Counted from the stretch's first letter, positions 25,025-37,227 are shown. The stretch is DNA of 64,000 nucleotides from Sinotaia quadrata (GCA_028829895.1 CM054178.1:103947558-104011557), one strand, 5' to 3'. Notes: generated from the sequence alone by a model not told the origin. Translations and numbers: made by a program.

Positions 25025-26260
25025 CCTTTTAGTTTATTTATTGCATACATTACATCTGACACTCCCTGGCTTTCTATTTCTTTTTAGTTTTATTTATTAC
25101 GTACAGAACACCTGACAAAACTGGCTTTCTGTTTCTTGTTAGTTTATTTATTATGTACAATACACTTGACACTCCCTGGGTTTCTATTTCTTTTAAGTTA
25201 ATTTATTACGTACATTACACCTAAAACTCCTTTGATTTCTTCCTGGGTTTCTTTTCTTTTTAGTTTATTTATTATGTACAATACACCTGACACGCTGGAT
25301 TTCTATTTCTTTTTTAGTTTATTTATTATGTACAATACACTTGACACTCCCTGGGTTTCTATTTCTTTTAAGTTAATTTATTACGTACATTACACCTAAA
25401 ACTCCTTTGATTTCTTCCTGGGTTTCTTTTCTTTTTAGTTTATTTATTATGTACAATACACCTGACACGCTGGATTTCTATTTCTTTTTTAGTTTATTTA
25501 TTATGTACAATACACTTGACACTCCCTGGGTTTCTATTTCTTTTAAGTTAATTTATTACGTACATTACACCTAAAACTCCTTTGATTTCTTCCTGGGTTT
25601 CTTTTCTTTTTAGTTTATTTATTATGTACAATACACCTGACACGATGGGTTTCTATTTCTTTTTTAGTTTATTTATTACATACATTACACCTGACTCTCC
25701 CTAGGTTTGTATATCTGTTTACTTATTAAATACATTATATCTAATTGGATTTGTATTTCCGTTTAGTTTATTTATTAAATACATTACATCTGACATTATC
25801 TGGGTTTGTATTTCTGTTAGTTTATTCTGTTTAGTTTATTTATTAAGTACACTACATCTGACACTATCTGGGTGTGTATTTCTGTTTAGTTTATTTATTA
25901 AGTACACTACATCTGACACTACCTGGGTTTGTATTTCTGTTTGGTTTATTTATTAAGTACATTACATCTGACACTACCTGGGTTTGTATTTCTGTTTAGT
26001 TTATTTATTAAGTACATTACATCTGAGACTATCTGGGTTTGTATTTCTGTTTAGTTTATTTATTAAGTACATTACATCTGACACTACCTGGGTTTGTATT
26101 TCTGTTTAGTTTATTTATTAAGTACATTACATCTGACACTACCTGGGTTTGTATTTCTGTTTAGTTTATTTATTAAATACATTACATCTGAGACTACCTG
26201 GGTTTGTATTTCTGTTTAGTTTATTTATTAAGTACATTACATCTGACACTACCTGGGTTC
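25025..26260. repeat. Long 53-55 bp minisatellite with 175-bp higher-order repeat
   Basis: About 22 units share TTTCTRTTT, AGTTTATTTATTA, GTACAWTACA and CTGACACT. The left part contains a three-unit higher-order repeat: TACACTTGACACTCCCTGGG falls at 25161, 25336 and 25511, exactly 175 bases apart. The right part (about 25830-26258) is nearly uniform 55-bp units with TTATTAAGTACATTACATCT. A transition zone at 25660-25830 joins the two. Confidence 0.95.
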
Positions 26261-26709
26261 AAAGCACAGCACTAGTGCTGATCAAGGTCTAGCGTAAATA
26301 CTCACTCTTCACGTGCTAAAGATAAAAAAAATATTTTGAATACGTATAAATTGAATTTTTTTTTCCAATCTGCAAGTGTAAAGAAATGAAGACGAGAGGG
26401 AGAGAGAGAGGGGCTTACAATGATAAACATTTGACACATATCAAACTCAAACCTATACAGATACTGACAAATACACACCTTCACACACATTACGAGGCTG
26501 AAACAGAGTAACACCCCAAACTGAGTGTCAGTTCTGTATATACATCAATCGAGTGACTTATAAGCAAAAGACGAGACCGGTATTATAATCCGTGTGTATA
26601 ACCTGTAACAGTAACCGTGACCTTTAGCCCCGAAATGTAGGCCTGTCCAGTTTGTAATTAATCGATATAAAATTATATTATGATTACAGAGAATATTCGT
26701 GTCTCTTTT

Positions 26710-26710
<1 letters not shown>

Positions 26711-26774
<64 letters not shown>

Positions 26775-26811
26775 GCACGCACGCACATACACACACACAC
26801 ACAACACACAC

Positions 26812-26842
<31 letters not shown>
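26711..26842. repeat. (TC)n then (CA)n compound microsatellite
   Basis: A TC run switches to CA, with GCAC and CATA interruptions. Confidence 0.95.
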
Positions 26843-26917
26843 TTAATATATGACTATGTCTGGTTACGTACCAATCTATCTATCCTTATATAACAGTTAT
26901 CAATTTCAAGCCATAGA

Positions 26918-26988
26918 TAGATGTATGGATGGATAGATGAATAGATAGATAGATAGATAGACAGATAGATAGATAGATAGATAGATTT
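26918..26988. repeat. GATA/GATG microsatellite
   Basis: Mostly GATA with GATG, GAATA and GACA variants at the left. Confidence 0.95.
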
Positions 26989-27299
26989 TATTTTTCTCTG
27001 TTGATAGTTTTTAAACTTGTTCTCTGTGCAGATTTAATGTTGGCCTGGACTAATCCATTAGACAACCTATGATTTACACAAAACTCATCAAGTCGGATTG
27101 TACAATCAACTGGTAGGTCTATATTCTTCTTTATTTTAGATTTTACTGTAATACTCACCACTACCACCACCACCACCCCATTTCTGATTTTAATTCTTTC
27201 TGTCATTTGTTCTTTTGTGTTAATTTCTTTCGTACTTTTATTTTTCCAGCTCCCTTTAACGCTGATTTACCCTTTAATACAAGCAAAATACAGCAACAA

Positions 27300-28234
27300 C
27301 AATCTCTACTTTTCGGCCTGTCTCTTTTGCGCACGTTGCCATTGTGCTGTTAGTTAATGTCGATTGGAGCGTTGATGTCATTGTTGCTAAGCAGTTTGCT
27401 GGCACAACAAGTCTTCTTGAGTGCTTTCCTCGACTTGGAGAAAAGTTTCGAGGGTTTTGCTTGGCTTTACGACACCGCATTCTTTGCCTCACCAAACCTC
27501 GAGACTACAGACCATCGAATTCATTGGGTCTTTAGCGACATCTCCCGGTAGTATTAGTACTAGAATTGTCATTCATACTACTACTGCCCTCCGCTTGTAA
27601 GGTTTCAAACTTTCTTTCGCTTTCAAGGGCGTAGTGGACACGGCTCTAAATTCGGGGTTAACTTACAGCTGGTTTCCGCCGCTTTGCGATAAATTAGGTT
27701 ATTTACGTTGCTTGGCGGATTCTGGCAAGGACGAACTCAGGTCTCGTCTTACTGACGAATGTATCCGATTGTCGGCAAAGTTATTGCTTCCTCCGCAAAC
27801 GTTGTGCACTCTGACTTTTGCCATAGACATTTTGTTATTAACCTCTTTTCATTATCCATTCAAAATCGTGTGCGCCCGCATTTGTAATATGAAAGACGCA
27901 GTATAGATATGGGTATCATATTTTAAGATGTGAGGGAGTGACTGTGGGTTTCTATGTGTGGGAGGGAGGGGTGTTGTTAAAATCTCTTCCGCTGCAGAGT
28001 TCTCATTTATTATACTTGGTCAATGTTGTTTTCTAACAAACCATCCTCCAATGTGCCCACTCCCTATCCTCCACCCAACCTACCTGTCCTTCTTTCAACC
28101 TTATCGACTGAAGTTGCGCATTATGCAGACAGACCTTCAAAAACACTGGGAAGTACATTGTCCCTTGTCATTTTGGAACGGTCTTTGAAGCAGCAGACAG
28201 CCTGCGGGCTCACCCCTCACATGTGTAAGGGAAA
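27300..28234 (+). other. CpG-richer region upstream of the FLYWCH gene
   Basis: This stretch is less AT-rich and has more CG dinucleotides than its surroundings (for example around 27640-27800). Frames at 27344-27551 and 27634-27906 are open but match no family I recognise. It may hold the promoter, 5' leader or an upstream exon of the gene at 28235, but no splice-site pair or TATA box is convincing. Confidence 0.35.
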
Positions 28235-28780
28235 ATGGAAATAGTGCCCACAAACAAAGGCAAGCCAGGACTTCTGTTGCAGGGTTACCGGTTCCGGCTG
28301 GAAAAACTGTCCGGCTATATCTGCTTCTGGAGGTGTGTGAGGAAAAATTGTAACGCTCGGTGCAAGACTGACAGCGCCACCATCTACCTCCTGCACGGGA
28401 CCTTCTCGCACAACCACGACAAGGAGCACCAGAGGGCGCTGGAGAGACGACGCCTGAGACAAAAATGTAAGCGAAAGGCAGCAGAGTTACCTGTCGTGAG
28501 GCCGTCGAAAATAATTTTGACCGAGATGGAGCACCGTACCAGCGACCCGTGCGTGCTACTACCGACCGATCTTCGAGCGGTGCGACAGGCCATGTACCGT
28601 GAGAGGAGGAAGGTTCTGCCGAAAAAAACTGTTTTCTGGTCTCACGAAATCGCGAAACCAATACCAGACCTGTCGACTTCCAGGGAGGATAAATGCGAGG
28701 CGCCAAATGACTTTTCTGTCGAGTCGGGCAGCAAACACACAGTGCAGTGTACTAACAATGCATTGCAATTTGCTCCATAA
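28235..28780 (+). CDS. FLYWCH-type zinc finger protein, MULE-like N-terminal half
   Basis: An intact 181-codon frame. Residues about 8-62 form a FLYWCH zinc finger: GYRF at 17-20, FWRC at 31-34, Cys39, the AR pair at 41-42, and HNH at 59-61, giving Cys34, Cys39, His59 and His61 as likely zinc ligands. A basic helix, ERRRLRQKCKRK, follows at 70-81. Then comes LPTDLRAVRQAMYRERRK (109-126) with FWSHEIAKPIPD after it, the layout seen between the FLYWCH finger and the transposase in FLYWCH-MULE proteins. The DDE transposase domain is absent. The finger probably binds DNA in the nucleus; the target is unknown. The start has a good context (AAAATGG) and an in-frame TAA lies nine bases upstream at 28226-28228, so this start or an undetected splice acceptor must be used. 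An AATAAA follows 136 bases after the stop. It may be a complete small gene, one exon of a longer gene, or a truncated transposon gene. Confidence 0.7.
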   Translation: MEIVPTNKGKPGLLLQGYRFRLEKLSGYICFWRCVRKNCNARCKTDSATIYLLHGTFSHNHDKEHQRALERRRLRQKCKRKAAELPVVRPSKIILTEMEHRTSDPCVLLPTDLRAVRQAMYRERRKVLPKKTVFWSHEIAKPIPDLSTSREDKCEAPNDFSVESGSKHTVQCTNNALQFAP

Positions 28781-28915
28781 TTACATGGATACATCTTTGG
28801 CATTTTTAAGGGGTTTTTATTGTTGTTTTTTTGGCAAGGCAAGCTACAGTCTTTTGTAAGTAAATTTTCCATTGTAGTCGACCATTGTGGAACCGGTAAC
28901 TGATTAAAATAATTA

Positions 28916-28921
28916 AATAAA
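28916..28921 (+). promoter_or_regulatory. Possible polyadenylation signal
   Basis: AATAAA lies 136 bases after the stop of the FLYWCH frame, in an AT-rich flank. Position fits a short 3' UTR, but the hexamer is common by chance in this composition. Confidence 0.35.
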
Positions 28922-29889
28922 TAACATTGTATAACAAATTATCTTTTTTGCACTTAAACGGTTATCATTTCTGTGACAAAGAGAAAAAAAATCTCTTGTT
29001 TACAACATCTGCAGCCAAGACTTTGATTGGACATAAACTTATTTCTTTCAATATCAAACGTGGTTTAATTTGAAGTCGTTGACGATGTCGTTACACTTTA
29101 CATTGTATTCGTTTTGCACGATGTAGGTGTGTGCAGTTGTGTTGCTCTTCATGTTCGAGATTATTTCTGGGTTTATGACATGTTTCAACCAACATACATC
29201 GTTGATAAGACTAAAGGCCTACTTTGTGAGTAGAAAGCCTGGCTGGAGTCGTGCTGTAAACAAACAATTATTTTCTGACAATGAATTTTCGGTCAACTAT
29301 GGGTAATTAATGAGCAAAATGGGTAATTAATGAGCAAAATTAGTAATAAATGAATGCAAGATAATCTGGGATTAGCCTTAAAAACTCTATTCCATGTGTT
29401 TATCATCTTAGACTATTATTATATTTCTTGACACTCAGTTTTCGTAACAGGTGCTGTCTTGTGATTTTTATGCATAATGGTGGCAGTAAAACATTTTAAT
29501 TTATATAGAAATCTTGTTTCTTAATTACATTTCTCTGGTTGGAGCTTTTCTTTCTATTGTATGGCTTTTGCATTTACTAATGCTGCCGATGGTGATGATG
29601 AGGATGAAAATGAATAGAAAAAATAATGATGGTGGTTTTGGTAGTGGTGACGACGATGATGGTGATGATGATAAACAAAACCTAAAGAAAGTTCAAAGCA
29701 CTTTACATGAACCATTTAAGGACATAAGAGCGACTTGCAGGTGAAGGCAGGATGTGGTACTTAAATGGCTGTACACCATGTGTTAGCTGACTCACTCACA
29801 TGTTGTATGTTGTAGTCTGTCACCTGTATTTACTTACTATCCTGGCTAGACATATTTGGGTGCTCCAGCTATCTTCTAGAACTATCACT
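28922..29889. other. No gene seen
   Basis: AT-rich. Contains an exact 20-bp tandem duplication around GGGTAATTAATGAGCAAA at 29299-29338 and a GATGATG-rich patch at 29585-29672, which opens a short Asp-rich frame of no evident meaning. Confidence 0.5.
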
Positions 29890-30110
29890 CTTCTATTCTA
29901 CATTACGTATCATTCATCTTTCTAACACGTGTGGCAGCCAGATGTATTATGGGGATCAACCTAAGGTTATGGGCGGCCCGGAGCGGTGGAGAATTAACAT
30001 CTGGTGCGTCTTTCAGCAGCATGTCACATATTTGGGGATTAGCATAAGGTTACGGGTGGCCCGGGGTGGTGGAGAATTAACGTCTTGCCCATCTCTCATC
30101 AACGTCACAG
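29890..30110 (+). repeat. Dispersed repeat family 2, copy A
   Basis: ATCATTCATCTTTCTAACAC is followed by GTGTGG, then GGGGATCAACCTAAGGTTAT and GGCCCGGAGCGGTGGAGAAT. The last two segments are repeated 82 bases later as GGGGATTAGCATAAGGTTAC and GGCCCGGGGTGGTGGAGAAT. A reverse-oriented relative lies at 42760-42990. Confidence 0.75.
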
Positions 30111-30349
30111 CGGAAATCAGAATCGTAGAATCTTGAAACTTATCGACAAAATGCTTTCAACTCAGAATGATATGAAAATAATAACTAAGGCACGTTTCTG
30201 CGGGTTACCAGGAAGGCTTGATTTTACTAAAACGAAGTCGAGGTTGGATAATTTACCCAGCTTTTGGCTTTGTTTTGTAAATTATTGAGTGCCTACCTGA
30301 CTTGGGGATATACAGCACGCAATCGTACACGGGAAATCGATTGTATACG

Positions 30350-30352
<3 letters not shown>

Positions 30353-30425
<73 letters not shown>
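30353..30425. repeat. (CA)n then (GA)n
   Basis: A CA run switches directly to a GA run. Confidence 0.97.
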
Positions 30426-30430
<5 letters not shown>

Positions 30431-31315
30431 ACAGTTTCAAGGTGAATACAACAAGCAACATTTTTGTTTCCTGCAACAATATAAACCACACTTCATCCAT
30501 TATACTTTTTTTTAGTAATATTTGTATTAAGTTCGCGACTTCTTTATGACTGCCATGTTCACAACGAGTTAAAATGGAGCCATCTATATCAATATTATTT
30601 TTATTGTTATTATTATTATTGCTGTTGTTGTTTTTGTTTGTTTGCTTTTATAATTCTATGTTAGTTAATTAGTTTGTTGGGCGGTTGGTTGGTTGTGTAT
30701 AATTGTCTAATTATTTTCATAGAAAATAATTGCTTCTGTTTGCTCTAATCTCATTCATCCCAGTCGTTTCCCACAACTGAATTTTTGCTTTTATTAAACT
30801 TGGTTATCAATTTATTAAAAATAGGTAATAGGTCATATCTATAATCTTTAGTTTATTTCATATTAAAAGTGTTTTCGGTTACACGCAGACGTATTTGATG
30901 CATGTAAATTTAAAAAATATTAATTATTTCCCCTCATTTTCTCCTTCACCATCTCCTTTATAACTGAATGGAGCTTTCTGCAAGAGTTTTCTATATAAAA
31001 AAAATAATAGCGTTTAATATATAAAAGAGAAACAGCCATCTTTGTTGGCAATTAACAATCATGAAAATATTTTTCATACAGAACTTGTGCCATGATTCCT
31101 TTCGCAAGTGCATCATTCCTTCAGGTAAAGTCGGAAAGTCGCACATAATATATTTTCGCGAGTGGAGCGCCTCGCCTTAGCATTTACTGTACAACGCTTA
31201 TTAAAATACAACGCTATCACTTTGATTTTGATAGCTTCTAGAGTCGTGCTTAGCCAATCAGAATTAGAGTCACTTTTCATGTAGCGTATAGGTTTGCCTG
31301 CAACTTGACGACTTT

Positions 31316-31317
<2 letters not shown>
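30426..31317. other. No gene seen
   Basis: Very AT-rich with TTATTATTATT runs near 30600 and no supported frame. Confidence 0.5.

Positions 31318-31362
<45 letters not shown>
31318..31362. repeat. (GT)n microsatellite
   Basis: GT run followed by GGAGTGTGGTGGAGTGAGTG. Confidence 0.96.
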
Positions 31363-31363
<1 letters not shown>

Positions 31364-33317
31364 AGTGTGGTGGAGTGAGTGTGGAGTGAGATATTTAAAA
31401 CGAAACCTGCCACATATTTAGCGTGTCAAGAAATTATCTATAGACTAATCGTACGGGGGTGTGATAGTCGCTGAGACATAGAGTGACTCGGTTGTGAACA
31501 GATTAATACGACTCTAGCAGATGAACAAGACACAATTACGCTGATGAAAAAAGGCTGAAAAGGGGCGGACATAAATCCTTAAAATGCAATGTTGGATGCA
31601 GTTTTATCTTTGTCTCATGTGCTTGCAACACAATCCGGAAGTTTGTCAAGATACCAAGAATAGAATTAACATTTTCTCTTCTAATCCGCACTTGAAATAC
31701 ATTGTGTGTTTCTTTTGATTTCTGGTTTGTTTTTTTTCAAACTAGTTTGATTTCACACGACGGATGTTAAAAAAGAGATTTTTTTTGAATGATATGTTAT
31801 TTTTTACCTCAAGATTTGCTCTATATATTGTCTGGCAAAGGCCTTAGATTTGAAGACTGCCATGTGCTTTTGTGGGATTTAGATCTCGTTTCTGGTATCT
31901 GTCATATATTCGTTTCCTTTCAATTATAGGTAACTACAGTTTAATTGTTCTCTTAAAGATAATCGAGTAGATTATCGTAAATTGTCATTAAAGACCAAGA
32001 TTTATATTTTCGTTATCTTTACGCCAGTTGATATCAACAGTTCTGTGGAACGCCTTGGAGTACGTTACTGAGTTAAGATGATCACGATGTCCTAATAAGT
32101 CGCGCGTTTGCACGGCGCACTTCATTACATCAACAAGTAATGCTATCACTATTACTGACATACAGAGACCTATGTAACCAGTTACATACACACGCACTCA
32201 AGAACGCACACATAGTTATATCCACCAGTAATGTTACTACCCATTATAGATATACATAGGCCCATTTAACTGGTCATACCCATAAACGTCCATACAACTA
32301 TAAAATAACATAAACGTCCATACAAATAAAATAACATATATGTCCATACCTAATATTCTGGCTGCTACTATCACTGTACGGTCACAGTCAAATTCACACT
32401 CGCACACAGCAGCCAAACACCACTAACACTCAAATTCACACTCGCACCCAAACACAACTAACACTCTTATCTCTCACCACAACAATCATAGTTTTCATGC
32501 GTGTACCCATATTGTTCACACACACATACATGCCATACGTACACATAGTCATGTCTACCACAATTTATTAACACAACAAATGTGTTTAGTAATTAAAATT
32601 ATATTAAGAACGCCTATGAATGGCCGTTGTCATAATAGTGTTTTTGTATTGACGATTTTTCTCTCCTCCCCGCTCCCCTCTCTCTGTCTGGCACTCACAC
32701 ACGTACACACATACTTTATCATATGTATTATGTATGAGTTGATTAGATTGGCATTAATTTAAACAAAGCGGGAATGTGACCTTTCACCTTTCAGACCAGA
32801 ACACAAGAAAGAAAAGCGTGAAAAAAAATTGTCTCCTTCAATTTTTGAGTCACGTCGATGGAAGGAGCAGCCTTTCACTGCAACAAAAGACCTCGTGCAC
32901 TGATCAACGCGCGTCATCAGCGAGTATTGATCAGTGTTGCAGCCATTTTCGGTGCTGCAATTACCACGTGACATCTCGAAAGCATGCCACGCTTCTGCAA
33001 CTCTCCCGAACCATGGGACAACACTGCTGCAGTGAAATCGCTAATCTGTTAAAATCGGCCCTGGACTATACAGACCCTTGAATTATACAGGAGGAAATCG
33101 CTTTGAAAAAGACTAACAGATGATTGCTGATTTCCAGGCTCGGTTTTCTCGACCATCTCCACCACCCCACCCCCACCCCCCGACTTTTGTTTTTATACGT
33201 TGCTATTGTTGTTTCTTCTCTATCACCACGTTGTTACACACCAACACCTCTTCCTCAGCCACCTTAGTTATTTTTTCCCGATTTTTAGACGAGAAATTTA
33301 ATAAACTAATGGCAACA
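31363..33317. other. No gene seen; degenerate ACAC-rich patch
   Basis: 32220-32560 repeats CATAAACGTCCATAC and CAAATTCACACTCGCAC loosely. A 101-codon frame at 32776-33081 is less AT-rich than its flanks but is not recognisable; it contains the inverted repeat listed separately. Confidence 0.45.
32898..32936. other. Perfect 10-bp inverted repeat
   Basis: CACTGATCAA at 32898-32907 and TTGATCAGTG at 32927-32936 are exact reverse complements around a 19-base spacer. It could form a hairpin or mark a protein-binding site; function unknown. Confidence 0.7.
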
Positions 33318-33870
33318 TTATTGGAGACCAGCGTTACACCGACAGTTTTACGTGCCATATTCTTGTTATTGGAGACTAGCGTTACACCGACAGTTTTACG
33401 TTCCGTATTCTTGTAATTAGAGACCAGCGTTACACCGACAGTTTTACGTGCCGTATTCTTGTTATTGGAGACCAGCGTTACACCGACAGTTTTACGTGCC
33501 GTATTCTTGTAATTAGAAACCAGCGTTACACCGACAGTTTTAAGTGCCGTATTCTTGTTATTCGAGATCAGCGTTACACTGGCAGTTTTACAGTCCGTAT
33601 TCTTGTAATTAGAGACCAGCGTTACGCCGACAATTTTACGTGTATTAATCTTGTCATAGGAGACCAGCACTACACAGACAGCTTTAAGAGTCGTTATCTT
33701 GTCATAGGAGACCAGCGTAACATTCACAGCTTTGTGTGTCATTATCTTGCCATAGGAGATTGGTGTTACACCAACAGCTGTACGTGCCTTAATCTTGTTA
33801 TTGTTACACCGACAGTTTATGTGCCGTAATCTTGTTATTGGAGACTAGTGTTACACTGACAACTTTACGT
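33310..33870. repeat. 48-bp minisatellite, about 11 copies, alternating types
   Basis: AGCGTTACACCGACAGTTTT repeats every 48 bases. In the better copies two types alternate, TTGTTATTGGAGACC and TTGTAATTAGAGACC, hinting at a 96-bp dimer. 48 is 16 codons, so a minus-strand frame of 179 codons (33203-33742) stays open with the repeat KTVGVTLVS plus NNKN or NYKN. Copies after 33600 are diverged. Confidence 0.95.
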
Positions 33871-33938
33871 GCTGGTGGGGTCTGACCATATAGGGACGGC
33901 GGGATTCAGTTTGATATACTAAAAAGGAATCAACTCAT

Positions 33939-34044
33939 ACATGATTATATTATTCTATACTTTATAATTAAAAATACAAACACACAAATACATGATTATA
34001 TTATTCTATACTTTATAATTAAAAAAACAAACACACAAATACAT
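33939..34044. repeat. 51-bp tandem duplication
   Basis: ATGATTATATTATTCTATAC recurs at 33941 and 33992, followed by TTTATAATTAAAAA and a CACACAAATAC segment. Confidence 0.93.
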
Positions 34045-34130
34045 CGTTAGCGTACTTCACGAAGGTCATGTCGGCTTATGCCAACCAACAGAAAATTATC
34101 GTAAACATGGATAAATCAATATTTATATTA

Positions 34131-34145
34131 CTCTCTCTTTCTTTC

Positions 34146-34213
<68 letters not shown>
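34131..34213. repeat. (TC)n with internal (TGTC)n
   Basis: TC run with TTTC at the left and a block of TGTC units. Confidence 0.97.
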
Positions 34214-34217
<4 letters not shown>

Positions 34218-34782
34218 GTTGAATTGGGTCCCTGGACGACAGCACCACTGTAGAACGAGTTTATCTCCCCTTGATAGTGGAACTGGAAGCGTCAGGGACC
34301 CAATATAAAGGATAAATAGAAAAATGCCTTTCATAAATATTGCGCAATTTGAGTTCGGTGATACAAAAATAATGATAGGTGTTTCTGGACACTTTCCCAA
34401 AAATTGTAAACAGATGTCTACGCATTTTGTTTGATAATAGTGAAGTACATAACATAAACTAAAACATCTTGATTTTATTTCTAAAATTTTAGCAATCATT
34501 AGTATCTATGGAGTTTGTGGATTCATCGATTGATTAATTAGTCTTTGCGTAGCGTCCACTGCGGTCCACGTGATTAAATTTCTGATCTGTAGAAGAGACA
34601 ATGAGACTCATTTCTGGGTCAGGAAATGAAGGATTTTTGTTTCCTAAAGTATTTGTAACTGTTTATTTTGCGGTTGAAATTTCGGTTGTCAACTTTATTC
34701 TTGACCCACCGTTTGTCAGTATTCATTTGAGGGAAAGTTTAAAACATCCAACATGACCCACGCCTACCCTGTGTTCAGGACT
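34214..34782. other. No gene seen
   Basis: Unique-looking. GGGTCCCTGGACG at 34227 and CAGGGACCCAATATAAAGG at 34292 carry a GGGTCCCTG/CAGGGACCC inverted repeat about 60 bases apart. Confidence 0.45.
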
Positions 34783-35350
34783 TTTGAGTTAAATGCTGTC
34801 CACTACCACCCTTTTGCTTGGGACTTTTGAGTAAATGGGCCATTGCCCTTTATCTTGCCTTAAGGCTGCCCTTTGCTTGGGACTTTTGAGCAAATGGGTC
34901 ACTGCCCTTTATCTTGCCTTAAGCCTGCCCTTTGCTCGGGACTTTAGAGCAAATGGGCTACTGCCCTTTATCTTGCCCTAAGCCTGCCCTTTGCTCGGGA
35001 CTTTTGAGCAAATGGGCTACTGCCCTTTATCTTGCCCTAAGCCTGCCCTTTGCTCGGGACTTTTGAGCAAATGGGCTACTGCCCTTTATCTTGCCCTAAG
35101 CCTGTCCTTTGCTCGGGACTTTTGAGCAAATGGGCTACTGCCCTTTATCTTGCCCAAACCTGCCCTTTGCTCGGGAGTTTAAGCAAAGGAGCTAATGCCC
35201 TTTAAACTGCCACCAGCTGCCCATAACTCGGGACTTCTAAACAAAAGACTAGAGTCCTACAACCTGAACCAAACCTGCCTTTTGATCGGGACTTTTGAGC
35301 AAAAGGCTAACGCCCTTTAGTTTACCTCACCCACACAATTTTACGCGGGG
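34783..35350. repeat. 59-bp minisatellite, about 9 copies
   Basis: GGGACTTTTGAGCAAATGGG followed by CTACTGCCCTTTATCTTGCC repeats with GGGAC at 34997 and 35056 (period 59). Central copies are near identical; both ends decay. Confidence 0.95.
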
Positions 35351-35689
35351 ACTTTCAGACCTCGCCTGTACTTTCAGACCTCGGTTTAACAGTTCTTTCA
35401 CTGAACCTGGTTCTGTTTCAATGCAAGTACAGTGGTGCTTTGGATCGCAGGCATGCAAACAGTCGGTATGATTTCACTCATGGTGATCACGATTTCTCCC
35501 TTCTTGTTCACTGGCTTTTCATTTCCTTTGTAATTACCAGATGCAAATTATGGTATTAATAATACTCAGACCTTCTCGTGAGTGTTTATTACATTCCCTT
35601 CGTGCAGGTCGATGAAATTGGTGACTGGTCAGGACCTTGAATACTCAGCGTGGACATGGAAATTATTGATTTAATTTAAGCCTTTTGTA

Positions 35690-36130
35690 AGAAGCAGGTG
35701 TGTATGCATTTATATGTGTCTATAGATGTGATTGCGTGAGTGTGTGTAGATTTGTGTTTAAGTGTTATGGTGTGTCTGTTTGCATTCAGCGAGTTACGTA
35801 TCAGTTTGTAGTGTCACATTTGAATGTGTGCGATTGTGCGCGGAGTGTGAGTGGCGAATGGTATCAATGCGAGTGATGTGTATGTATCTGCACGAAAGCG
35901 TATTGGTATATGCGTGTATGTGTGTGGGTGGGTGTGTGTGTGTGTGTGGGTGTGAGAGAGAGAGAGAGAGAGAGATGCTAGCGGCGTAGTGTGATGTTGT
36001 ATGTCTGTGTATGCGTCTGTGGTTGTGAGTATGATGTTATCTGTGTGTGATGAATGGGTGGTGGTGGTGTGTACGTATGTGCTGTGACGTGGTTATGCGT
36101 ATGCGCTTGTATGTATGAATGTGGATTAGG
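35690..36130. repeat. GTGTG-rich degenerate region with (GA)n
   Basis: Scattered TGTGTG words with a denser run at 35925-35952 and a GA run at 35953-35974. Cys/Val-rich frames here are composition artefacts. Confidence 0.7.
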
Positions 36131-37147
36131 CAGGGAAAGTGAGACGAGAAGACATCTAAAACATTTCTTAATGCTGTACAGACGATTGACAAATGAATAT
36201 ATCCTTAATAAAATAACTTTCTCAAGAAATAATACTTGATTAATCTTGTGTGAAGTTTTTGGTCGTTTCCACGGTTATCAACTACTTGGGATTCCACATT
36301 AGTAATCTATAATATAGCGTCATAGGTTGTCTGTCTTTGCTACGTGGGTTCATTCACAAATAAAGTTCGGATAACGGGTCACGAATTCACATCACAACAT
36401 ACTAATGACTGATGAAAGAAGAATTTGTAACTTTGGAATGATTTCTGGCTTAACGCAAAGGTTTTTCTGTGTTATCCGGCATTCATATTTAAATTTGTTA
36501 CTGAACACTGTCAGTTTAAAAAGAACCTGTATATGTCCCTGTAACAGCTGGTCTGACAATAATAAGTGGGCGTGAGCTCATTGCTGCTAGAGAACAAAGA
36601 AGTGTGACGATGTAGACCCTATGCTGTTTGACAACCCAGACCAAATGTGATCCCGATCTGTCGAGAAGATATGAGGAACTTTCCCCTTTGTTTCCTTTCT
36701 CTTTTTTTTTTCTCCACCTAGTAGTCCAGTACTCTGTCAATGTCAAAAGTTTCAAAATTCTTGCTGGCCCACGCCAGACCTCTATATGACGCTTGCACGT
36801 CTTTTTACCTTGATGAACCACAATTCACAAGAACCACAACTCGACTAAGCTACAATGCCAATTATTTGTCGTACCACATAAAGTGTTTTGCTAAAGAAAT
36901 ATTTCAGTCTCATCTAATTACTTAAGTTTGTATCATTAGAACTTAGAGTGGCTGTTTCACTAATTAAATGTGCTGTGCAAAAAGTCTTTACCACGACCAT
37001 TATTGTAATTAACTAAATACAACGCAGAAAAATATTCTTTTACCATTACATGTCGCAACGATCAAAGTCACTGAGTGTTAGTTTCTCGTACTTTCAGTAT
37101 ATTTTTTTCTTAATAAAAACTGAAATGAATGTGGAGTTATTAGGCAG

Positions 37148-37149
<2 letters not shown>
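36131..37149. other. No gene seen
   Basis: A 101-codon minus-strand frame at 36516-36821 is not recognisable. Otherwise AT-rich. Confidence 0.45.

Positions 37150-37222
<73 letters not shown>
37150..37222. repeat. Pure (CT)n microsatellite
   Basis: About 72 bases of uninterrupted CT. Confidence 0.98.

Positions 37223-37227
<5 letters not shown>

Noticed and set aside
27357..27551. Frame with AFLDLEKSFEGF resembling reverse transcriptase motif A (FLDLEKAFD)
   Set aside because: The catalytic Asp position is Glu, and nothing before or after follows the family; an overlapping frame is equally open.
28137..28706. 189-codon minus-strand frame
   Set aside because: It is the antisense shadow of the FLYWCH frame, which has clear zinc ligands.
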